A stretch of DNA of 64,000 nucleotides from a bacterium (GTDB lineage: Bacteria > Actinomycetota > Acidimicrobiia > Acidimicrobiales > Bin134), in assembly GCA_026708015.1 (NCBI GenBank), contig JAPOVT010000055.1, positions 14,461 through 78,460 on the forward strand, in the 5' to 3' direction. A program made the translations under genes and the position numbers. The notes under the pieces are model-generated. The model saw only the letters and a program-made list of their open reading frames with translations. It had not been told where the DNA came from and made no database searches. Shown piece by piece: positions 56,954-64,000 of the stretch. The stretch's first letter is position 1. Each line of letters begins with the position of its first letter.

Positions 56954-59104
56954 CTAGAGATCAAACGGGATGAGGACCACCACCACGGTGGCATCGCAGT
57001 CTCGAAGCACCTGCTCTACACGGTGGCCTAGGAATGGTCGATCTCCAACCCGTCTGAGGTTGGCCCCCATGACCACCAGGTCGGCCTCAATGTCTCGTTG
57101 CAGCTTCAAAATCTCATCGGCCGGCGAGGTGCCCTCCATCACTACCGTCTGAGTGGTTGCCCCCAGTTCTAGAGCGAGCGTCTCGGCTTGGGCTACCACC
57201 TGCACGCCGACGATGCTGCCGGTGCGGGCAATCATCCGGCGGCTGAACAGCGACGGCAGCCCCGCGGGTTCGCTCCTAATGGTATTGACGTGGGTGAGGT
57301 GTAGTTCGGTGCCGAGTTGGGCGCTGAGGTTGAAGGCCACCTCCTGGGCGGCCCGCGACACCGGGCTGCCGGTAACCGGAACCACCGCCCGGCTATAGGC
57401 CCCCGGGAGCGGCCGATCCATGTTTCTCGCCCGGCGCACCACCACGACCGGAATGGGGCTCTCCGACAAGACCCCGTCAACCAGAGGCGAGATCACCTGC
57501 ATGGTGTCGGCGTAATCCAGAGCGCCCAGCCCGATAACGCCGAACCCCAGCCGACTCTCGTCGATGATGGCCCGCACCGGGTCGTCTCCGCGCACCCGCC
57601 GGTGCTCCATCGCCCGGTCGTGCAGCACATTGCGCAGTGGGGTGATGTCCACTTCGGCGTCACGGTCACCCACCGTGAGCACAGTGGCCCCGGCCTCGAT
57701 GGGCCAAGCGAAGTGTAGAACCTGGGCCGCGGCGATGGACTCCGGGCCGCCCCGACTGGGCAGCAAGAGCCGTGACGTCCGCACGACGAGGTTTCGACTC
57801 AGCGCCTGCTCCCGGCCCAATCGCTCCTGCTCGTCGGGGGTTCCCTGCCAGTTGTTCACCACTCCTCGCAGCGTGGCCGAGGCGAACAGCGAGGTGAGCA
57901 CCGGCACCAGCACGATCACCGTGAAGGCGGTAGGGCTGAACACCCCGACGCTCAACCCCACAGTGGCGATGACGATCTCCAGTGTTCCTCGGGCATTCAG
58001 TCCGGCCCCCAAGGCCAGTCCAGCCCGGTGGGTACGGCCGGCAAGGCGGGCACCTCCGTAGGCCCCGGCAAACTTGAAGACGATGGCCACTCCGAGCACG
58101 ATCAAGGCCCACCACAGAGCCTCGGCGTTGTCCAACAGGCGGAGATCTACCTGCAAGCCAGCAGTGGCGAAGAACACCGGCGCAAACAGGGCATTGGTCA
58201 GTCCCTCCAGATGGTGGAGAACGTCGTCGTGCTGAAAGCGGGACCGGTGTAGCACCACCCCGGCTACGAATGCTCCCAGCACGGCCTCCACTCCCAGCCA
58301 TTCGGTGGCAACTCCGAAGCCCAGCATGGTCACCATGGCCACGCCCAGTGCCGCGGCCAGGCTGCCCCCGGTGCGCCGCACTTGTCGCAACAGCAAGTCC
58401 ACGACGCGCTGGCCCACTGTCAGCGCCAACACCCCGAAGGCCGCAATCCCCCCCAGCGTGGCCAACACTTGCCCGGCCGACACTTCGCCTGAGGTGGCCA
58501 AGCCGGTGAACACGCCCAGCAAGATCCAGCCGATCACATCGTTGGCCATGCCCGCAGCCACAGTGATCTGGCCGAAGTCCCGGCGCATCAGCCCCAGTTC
58601 GCTGAGGATCTTTGCCACTACTGCCAGAGACGACACAGCGACCGCCAACGCCACGAACAACGTGAACGTGAGCCGTTCGGCACCCTCGGCCAAGAACAAA
58701 GAGGGCAGCAACAGGCCGACCACGATGCCGCCGATCAGCGGCACCACCAGGCTGCCCGTGGTCACCAACAGCGCCGGCCGCCCCAGCTTGGTGATGAGAC
58801 CCAAGTCGGTCTCGAAACCGGTCACCACCAACAGCAGAGCCACCCCCATCCAACTGACCGCGACCAGCAAAGTCCACTGCCCGCCCTGGCCGATCTCTGG
58901 CAAGAACCACTCGAAACCCGACTCCCACACCACCCCGAACACCGACGGCCCCAGCACGAGCCCGGCCAGCAGCGCTCCCACCACCGAGGGCATCCCCACC
59001 CTTCTCATCACCAGGCCGAAGAGATGGGAGACGGCCACCAGTACCAGGATGTTCACCCAAAAGACCAGAAGGTCGAACCCTCCCGTTTCGGCGGCAAAGA
59101 CCAT
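56954..59104 (-). CDS. CPA2-family cation:proton antiporter fused to universal-stress domains
   Basis: The N-terminal two thirds (about residues 1-400) are a polytopic Kef/NapA-type antiporter (12 or so helices; TGFETDLGLI, AAGMANDVIGWIL with the transport Asp, GLNARGTLEIVIATVGL). Two C-terminal USP-like domains follow, about residues 430-560 and 575-716, the second with DLVVMGANLRRVGDRPFLG. The usual KTN nucleotide domain is absent, so USP domains may sense nucleotide or stress instead (inference). Which cation is moved (K+ or Na+) is unknown. I chose the ATG at 59104; an upstream ATG overlaps xthA. Confidence 0.88.
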   Translation of the reverse strand: MVFAAETGGFDLLVFWVNILVLVAVSHLFGLVMRRVGMPSVVGALLAGLVLGPSVFGVVWESGFEWFLPEIGQGGQWTLLVAVSWMGVALLLVVTGFETDLGLITKLGRPALLVTTGSLVVPLIGGIVVGLLLPSLFLAEGAERLTFTLFVALAVAVSSLAVVAKILSELGLMRRDFGQITVAAGMANDVIGWILLGVFTGLATSGEVSAGQVLATLGGIAAFGVLALTVGQRVVDLLLRQVRRTGGSLAAALGVAMVTMLGFGVATEWLGVEAVLGAFVAGVVLHRSRFQHDDVLHHLEGLTNALFAPVFFATAGLQVDLRLLDNAEALWWALIVLGVAIVFKFAGAYGGARLAGRTHRAGLALGAGLNARGTLEIVIATVGLSVGVFSPTAFTVIVLVPVLTSLFASATLRGVVNNWQGTPDEQERLGREQALSRNLVVRTSRLLLPSRGGPESIAAAQVLHFAWPIEAGATVLTVGDRDAEVDITPLRNVLHDRAMEHRRVRGDDPVRAIIDESRLGFGVIGLGALDYADTMQVISPLVDGVLSESPIPVVVVRRARNMDRPLPGAYSRAVVPVTGSPVSRAAQEVAFNLSAQLGTELHLTHVNTIRSEPAGLPSLFSRRMIARTGSIVGVQVVAQAETLALELGATTQTVVMEGTSPADEILKLQRDIEADLVVMGANLRRVGDRPFLGHRVEQVLRDCDATVVVVLIPFDL

Positions 59105-59111
59105 CGCCGAC

Positions 59112-59936
59112 TCAGCCGCCCCCGGCGGCTTCATCCCAGTCGAAGTCCACCACCACCGGGGCGTGGTCCGACGGTTTCTCCCCCTTGCGGGCGTTGCGAT
59201 CCATGAGCACCGTGGTCACCCGCTGGGCCAGCAGCTCGGTAGCCATGACCATGTCTATGCGCATTCCCTGGCGCTTGTGGAAGCGTCCGGCCTGATAGTC
59301 CCAGAAGGTATAGAGGCCGTCGTCAGACCACCGGCGGCGGAACACGTCCACCAGGCCCCAGTCCTCCACCGCGGCAAACGCCTCGCGCTCGGGCCCGCTC
59401 ACATGGGTTAGCCCCTCGAAGGCGGCGATGTCCCACACGTCGTTGTCGGCCGGGGCCACGTTGAAGTCACCGGCAACCACCACTGGCGCCCCGGCATCGG
59501 CGTTGGCCTCCAGATGGGACCGGAGCCGGCCCAACCAGTCCAACTTGTAGCGGTAGTGGTCGTGGCCCAGCTCCCGCCCGTTGGGGATGTAAGCGCTGGC
59601 CACTCGCACATCAGCGCACGTGGCCCATACGATTCGGGCGTCGGGATCGGCCTCGCGGCCGTCGGCGAACCCGTTGCCGGGGTCGGCCAGCCCCACCCGG
59701 CTCAAGATGGCCACCCCGTTCCATCTTCCCTCACCGTGGTGAACCCACTCGTAGCCCATGGCCTTGAAGGCCAATCCGGGAAAGGCGTCGTCGGCCATTT
59801 TGGTCTCCTGCATGCACAGCACATCGGGGTCGGCCAGCTCCAGCCACTCTTGAACTCGGGGCATGCGGGCGTTCAGCGAGTTCACATTCCAAGTGGCCAG
59901 CCGCACCCGCAGAACCTTAGTAGTCCCGAAGTTCAT
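59112..59936 (-). CDS. xthA: Exodeoxyribonuclease III
   Basis: ExoIII is an AP endonuclease and 3'-5' exonuclease in base excision repair. The 274-residue protein has ATWNVNSLNARMPRVQEWL, LCMQETKM with the metal Glu, VVAGDFNVAPADNDVWD with Asp/Asn, and the C-terminal PSDHAPVVVDFDWDE with the catalytic His. The ATG at 59936 has AGGGAGAG just upstream; a GTG ten codons later is possible. It is head-to-head with kgd, with only 11 bp between the two starts. Confidence 0.95.
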   Translation of the reverse strand: MNFGTTKVLRVRLATWNVNSLNARMPRVQEWLELADPDVLCMQETKMADDAFPGLAFKAMGYEWVHHGEGRWNGVAILSRVGLADPGNGFADGREADPDARIVWATCADVRVASAYIPNGRELGHDHYRYKLDWLGRLRSHLEANADAGAPVVVAGDFNVAPADNDVWDIAAFEGLTHVSGPEREAFAAVEDWGLVDVFRRRWSDDGLYTFWDYQAGRFHKRQGMRIDMVMATELLAQRVTTVLMDRNARKGEKPSDHAPVVVDFDWDEAAGGG

Positions 59937-59947
59937 AGACTCTCCCT

Positions 59948-62900
59948 ATGACCCCCGACGCCGAGTCGATAGTCGGCCAGAACGCCTGGTTGGTCGACGA
60001 GATGCACCGCCAGTACTTGGCCGACCCCGAGTCGGTGAGCGAGAGCTGGCGGGACTTCTTCTCCGACTACCGTCCCGACCGAGTCCTTCCTGAGTCGGCC
60101 GCCCCAGTGGCCCGACTTCAGGCGGTGCCCGATCCGGCCGAGACGGCTGAGCCTCTACCGGGAGATCCGCTGCGGGGGGCGGCGGCCCGCATCGCCCAGA
60201 ACATGGAGGCCAGCCTGGCCATTCCCACCGCCACCAGCTTCCGGGAAGTTCCGGCCAAGCTGCTCGACGTCAACCGCCGGATCGTCAACGGCTACCTGGG
60301 GCGCACCGACGGGCGCAAGGTGTCGTACACCCACCTGATCGCCTACGCCGTGGTGCAGGCCATCGCCCATCACCGTCCGGTGATGAACTCCACCTTTGTC
60401 GACACCGAAAGCGGGCCCCGAGTCGTCCGCCACCCCCACATCGGCTTGGGCATCGCCGTGGACGTGGAGAAAGCCGACGGCTCCCGCTCGCTTCTAGTGC
60501 CCTGCATTCAAGATGCCGACACGCTGGACTTTCCCAATTTTGTCGAGCGCTACGACACCATGGTCCGCAAGGTGCGAAACAACGACCTGAGCCCCGACGA
60601 CTTCGCCGGAGTCACCGTGAGCATCACCAACCCCGGCACCCTGGGCACGGTGCAGTCGGTGCCCCGGCTCATGCCCGGCCAAGGGGTCATCGTGGGTGTG
60701 GGCACCATCGACTACCCCACCGCCTACCAGGCCGCCGATTCCCGCACGCTGGCCGACCTCGGGGTGTCGAAGGTGATCACGCTGTCGTCAACCTACGACC
60801 ACCGCATCATCCAGGGCGCCGAGTCGGGCATGTTCTTGGGCGCGGTCCACGAGCTTCTGCTGGGCAAACACGAATTCTACGAGGACATTTTCCGAGCGGT
60901 AGGCGTGCCCTACGAGGCCGTGCGCTGGCGGCCCGACATCCTTCCCTTAGACCGAGAGCAGGCCGTTATCACCAAGCAGGTGCAGGTGAACGCGCTTATC
61001 AACATGCACCGGGTGCGGGGCCACCTCATCGCCGACCTCGACCCTCTTTCAGCCAACGAGCCCGCAATGCATGCCGAACTCGACCCGGCCACCTATGGAC
61101 TCACCATCTGGGACCTCGACCGGGAGTTTCTCACCACCGGGCTGGGCGGGATCGACTTGGGCCAACCCGACGGCAAGATGCCGCTGGGCGATATCTTGCA
61201 TGTGCTCCGCAACGCCTACTGCCGCACGGTGGGCGTGGAGTACATGCACATCCAGGAACCCGGCGAGAAGCAGTGGATCCAGGAGCAAGTGGAGGCGATG
61301 GGCATCCCCATGGGGCTCGACGAGAAGCTGCATATTCTGGATCGGCTGAACGCGGCCGAGGCGCTGGAGCGCTTCTTGGACACCAAGTACGTGGGTCAGA
61401 AGCGGTTCGGGATCGAGGGAGCCGAGAGCGCCATCGTGGTACTGGACGCGGTACTGGGCCGGGCTGCCGACCTGGGCATGACCTCGGCCATCATGGGCAT
61501 GGCCCACCGGGGACGGCTCAACGTGCTGGTGAACATCGTGGGCAAGGACTACGGACAGCTGTTCGGCGAATTCGAGGGTAACTTGGACGAGTCGTCCACC
61601 CAGGGGTCGGGGGACGTGAAGTACCACCTGGGGATGACCTCGGAATTCGTGAGCATGGCCGGCAACCGGATCCCGGTAGAACTGGCCGCCAATCCTTCTC
61701 ACCTGGAGGCGGTCAACCCGGTGGTCGAGGGCATGGTCCGGGCCCGCTTGGACCACCTCAGCGACGACCAGGTGGAGCACAGCCCAGTGAGCGGGTTGGT
61801 TCGGGGCCAAGTCGCCAACGAGGACGACCTCTACCCGGTGCTACCGGTGCTGGTACACGGCGATGCCGCCTTCGCCGGCCAAGGGGTGGTGAGCGAGACG
61901 TTGAATCTGTCGCTGATCGAGGGGTATCTCACCGGAGGCACGGTGCATCTGGTGATCAACAACCAGGTGGGATTCACCACCACCGCGGAGTCGGCTCGCT
62001 CCAGCTACTACTGCACCGACGTGGCCAAGATGATCCAGGCCCCCATCTTCCACGTCAACGGCGACGACCCCGAGGCCTGTACCCGGGTGGCGCACTTGGC
62101 GCTGGCCTATCGCAACCACTTCCACAAGGACGTGGTTATCGACATGTGGTGCTACCGCCGGCAAGGGCACAATGAGGCCGACGATCCCAGCTACACCCAA
62201 CCGGAGATGTACCGGCGAATCGAGGGCCATCGCTCGGTGCGAAAGCGGTATGTGGAATCGCTGGTGAAGCGGGGAGACATCACCCTGGAAGAGGCTGAGC
62301 AGGCCATGGATCAATTCCGGGCCAAGCTTCAGGAGGCATTGGAGGAAACCCGGGACCAGGCGGCGGACGGGGGCCCGGGCGAGACCGTTGGGATCGAGGC
62401 CGCAGGCAAGCGAGAACTCCAACTGTCGATTTCGGCGGGGCTGTCCGACCCCACTCCCAACGTCTCGCCGCCGGTGGATACCGGTGTGTCGGAAAAGCAG
62501 ATCAAGCGAGTGTTCAATGCTCTGACATCGGTGCCCGACGGGTTCGTGCTGCACCCCAAGCTGGCCCGCCAGTTCGAAGCCCGCGACGCGATGATGGTGC
62601 AGGGGATGGTGGACTGGGGGCTGGCCGAAGCGCTGGCCTTCGGCACCCTGCTCGACGAGGGGACATCGATCCGCCTGGCGGGCCAGGACTCTCGGCGGGG
62701 AACGTTCTCCCACCGCCACAGCACCCTGGTTTGCAACCAAACTGCCCGGGAACACTGCCCGCTGGCCGGATTGGCCCGCCATGGGGCCAAGCTGTGGGCC
62801 TACGACTCGCTGCTTTCGGAGTACGCCGCTCTGGGCTTCGAATACGGCTATTCGGTGGGCGACACCGATGCGCTTGTCCTTTGGGAGGCCCAATTCGGGG

Positions 62901-63646
62901 ATTTCGTCAACGGCGCCCAGATCATCATCGACCAGTTCGTGGTGTCGGCTGAGGACAAGTGGAACCAGCAATCAGGACTGGTGATGCTGCTGCCCCACGG
63001 ATTCGAGGGCCAGGGTCCGGAGCACTCCTCCGGCCGGATCGAGCGGTTCTTGCAGTCGGTGGCTGAGAACAACATCCGGGTGGCCAACCTGTCGACTGCG
63101 GCCCAGTACTTCCATCTGCTCCGAGACCAAGCCAAGCGCTCCACCCGCAAGCCGCTGGTGCTGTTCACTCCAAAGTCGCTGCTGCGCCACCGCGACGCGA
63201 GATCACCGGTGGCTGACCTGGCCAGCGGCTGGTTTTCGCCGGTGTTGGGCGATACGAACGGTCCTGAGCCGGGACAGGTCACCGGGGTTGTACTGGCCAG
63301 CGGGAAGATCTGCCACGAGGCCACCGCCCAGCGAGACCGGGAAGGCACCCCCGCCGCCGTGCTGCGGGTGGAGCAGCTCTATCCCTGGCCGGCCAGCGCC
63401 CTAGCCGAGGCTCTTGCCCACTACCCCAAGCTCAACAAAATCGTCTGGCTCCAAGAAGAGCCCCAGAACATGGGGCCGTGGAACTATGTGAAGGGGCACC
63501 TCCACGATGCATTCGGCGATCGCTGCGAAATTCTCAGAGCAAGTCGCAACGAGTCATCCAGCCCCGCCACCGGCAGCGCCGCGGTACACGCCCAAGAGCA
63601 GTCCGAGCTCATTTCCCGAACTTTTGCGCTTCTAAGCGTCAAGTAA
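59948..63646 (+). CDS. kgd: Multifunctional 2-oxoglutarate metabolism enzyme (Kgd)
   Basis: Kgd joins an E2-like succinyltransferase domain and the thiamine-diphosphate E1 domain of 2-oxoglutarate dehydrogenase in one chain, as in mycobacteria (1231 residues there; 1232 here). The order seen is a short N-terminal arm (QNAWLVDEMHRQYLADP), the E2-type catalytic part (SSTYDHRIIQGAESGMFLGA), then E1 with MGMAHRGRLNVLVNIVGKDY, ThDP-site GDAAFAGQGVV and NNQVGFTT. The lipoyl domain is absent, as expected. It acts in the TCA cycle. Actinobacterial forms are controlled by a FHA protein such as GarA, not in this window. Confidence 0.96.
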   Translation: MTPDAESIVGQNAWLVDEMHRQYLADPESVSESWRDFFSDYRPDRVLPESAAPVARLQAVPDPAETAEPLPGDPLRGAAARIAQNMEASLAIPTATSFREVPAKLLDVNRRIVNGYLGRTDGRKVSYTHLIAYAVVQAIAHHRPVMNSTFVDTESGPRVVRHPHIGLGIAVDVEKADGSRSLLVPCIQDADTLDFPNFVERYDTMVRKVRNNDLSPDDFAGVTVSITNPGTLGTVQSVPRLMPGQGVIVGVGTIDYPTAYQAADSRTLADLGVSKVITLSSTYDHRIIQGAESGMFLGAVHELLLGKHEFYEDIFRAVGVPYEAVRWRPDILPLDREQAVITKQVQVNALINMHRVRGHLIADLDPLSANEPAMHAELDPATYGLTIWDLDREFLTTGLGGIDLGQPDGKMPLGDILHVLRNAYCRTVGVEYMHIQEPGEKQWIQEQVEAMGIPMGLDEKLHILDRLNAAEALERFLDTKYVGQKRFGIEGAESAIVVLDAVLGRAADLGMTSAIMGMAHRGRLNVLVNIVGKDYGQLFGEFEGNLDESSTQGSGDVKYHLGMTSEFVSMAGNRIPVELAANPSHLEAVNPVVEGMVRARLDHLSDDQVEHSPVSGLVRGQVANEDDLYPVLPVLVHGDAAFAGQGVVSETLNLSLIEGYLTGGTVHLVINNQVGFTTTAESARSSYYCTDVAKMIQAPIFHVNGDDPEACTRVAHLALAYRNHFHKDVVIDMWCYRRQGHNEADDPSYTQPEMYRRIEGHRSVRKRYVESLVKRGDITLEEAEQAMDQFRAKLQEALEETRDQAADGGPGETVGIEAAGKRELQLSISAGLSDPTPNVSPPVDTGVSEKQIKRVFNALTSVPDGFVLHPKLARQFEARDAMMVQGMVDWGLAEALAFGTLLDEGTSIRLAGQDSRRGTFSHRHSTLVCNQTAREHCPLAGLARHGAKLWAYDSLLSEYAALGFEYGYSVGDTDALVLWEAQFGDFVNGAQIIIDQFVVSAEDKWNQQSGLVMLLPHGFEGQGPEHSSGRIERFLQSVAENNIRVANLSTAAQYFHLLRDQAKRSTRKPLVLFTPKSLLRHRDARSPVADLASGWFSPVLGDTNGPEPGQVTGVVLASGKICHEATAQRDREGTPAAVLRVEQLYPWPASALAEALAHYPKLNKIVWLQEEPQNMGPWNYVKGHLHDAFGDRCEILRASRNESSSPATGSAAVHAQEQSELISRTFALLSVK

Positions 63647-64000
63647 TCGTCTGGCCACCTCTCGGGCCTCGTCCAGGGTGTCGACGATCCGTTCCTCGGG
63701 AACCCGTTGGAGGGCGTCGAGAGAGCTCAAGGTCCGGGCGGGCAACCCAGAGAGGGCCATCACGATGCATTCGGTGTCCTGGTCGATGGCCGCGTCGATG
63801 AGCTGCTCGAGAACCAATGCCGCGCTGTCGTCTATGTAGATGGTCTCGGAGAAATCGAAGATCACCACCTCGTGGTCCCGGATGTCCACGGTGACGGTGT
63901 TGATGATCTTGTTGGACGACGCCACCGAGAAGCTTCCCCGAAAGGCGACCATGCCCACTCGGGCAGCATGGGGATCCGCCCCTGCTTCGGAGGACGTCAC
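63632..64000 (-). CDS. STAS-domain protein, C-terminal part of a probable SulP-type transporter (5' end outside window)
   Basis: The frame is open to the right edge; 122 codons are seen ending at TAG (63632). The residues VAFRGSFSVASSNKI, EVVIFDFSETIYIDDSAALV and LEQLIDAAIDQ are a STAS domain like that at the C-terminus of SulP anion permeases. The GTG at 64000 could also be a start of a free STAS protein, but the linker-like first 15 residues favour a longer permease. The anion is unknown. It overlaps the kgd 3' end by 15 bp (convergent). Confidence 0.75.
   Translation of the reverse strand: MTSSEAGADPHAARVGMVAFRGSFSVASSNKIINTVTVDIRDHEVVIFDFSETIYIDDSAALVLEQLIDAAIDQDTECIVMALSGLPARTLSSLDALQRVPEERIVDTLDEAREVARRLLDA

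Noticed and set aside
57666-59060. Second minus-strand frame of 464 codons inside the antiporter gene
   Set aside because: It is the out-of-frame reading of the antiporter, Gly/Arg-rich and without membrane segments.

Overview
The window is one stretch of a GC-rich actinobacterial chromosome. The best fit is class Acidimicrobiia or a close relative. This rests on gene order (rimP-nusA-infB, rpsB-tsf-pyrH-frr-cdsA-dxr-rseP-ispG-proS, fakA-recG-rsmD-coaD-rpmF-plsX-acpP-rnc-mutM-smc-ftsY-ffh-rpsP), on a fused 2-oxoglutarate decarboxylase (Kgd), on frequent GTG starts, and on many 4-bp ATGA/GTGA stop-start overlaps. No rRNA, tRNA, CRISPR array, insertion sequence or prophage was seen. No gene-free gap exceeds about 180 bp.

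Layout. 1-2704 (-): the 5' part of pnp preceded by rpsO. 2843-3712 (+): a ribokinase-like gene. 3675-11830 (-): luciferase-like monooxygenase, ribF, truB, rbfA, DUF503, infB, nusA, rimP. 11984-21692 (-): proS, ispG, rseP, dxr, cdsA, frr, pyrH, tsf, rpsB. 21836-26605 (-): degenerate M23 protein, tyrosine recombinase, dprA, comM, a lone cytochrome c; a small + strand membrane ORF follows. 26732-47157 (-): an almost unbroken run from fakA down to yraN for translation, RNA maturation, protein targeting, chromosome organisation and lipid precursors. 47257-49160 (+): a cold-shock-like protein overlapping pckA. 49206-64000: a mixed-strand metabolic region with galE, an unrecognised 519-aa protein, a solo Lrp-type RAM domain, a PIG-L deacetylase, an AMACR-type CoA protein, a minimetallopeptidase, a compact UvrD-like helicase, an antiporter-USP fusion, xthA, kgd and the end of a SulP-type transporter.

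How the genes work together. Most of the window supplies the core of gene expression: transcription elongation (NusA), initiation and recycling (IF-2, RRF, EF-Ts), ribosome assembly (RimP, RbfA, RimM, S2, S15, S16, L19, L32), RNA maturation (PNPase, RNase III, TrmD, TruB, RsmD) and co-translational membrane targeting (Ffh, FtsY). Isoprenoid (Dxr, IspG), phospholipid (CdsA, PlsX, AcpP), FAD and CoA precursors are interleaved. Tight overlaps suggest long co-transcribed units.

Most notable signals. The mutM-position gene has lost nearly all known catalytic and lesion-sensing residues. The rnc frame appears to need a CTG start overlapping the acpP stop. S2, S16 and IF-2 carry acidic or Glu-Pro extensions built from DNA tandem repeats. 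A cold-shock-like protein without RNP aromatics is coupled to pckA. A UvrD-like helicase has no room for subdomain 2B. A 42-codon membrane ORF sits in an otherwise unexplained gap. I found no multigene defence, mobile or secondary-metabolite system. The novelty here lies in individual proteins and leaders.
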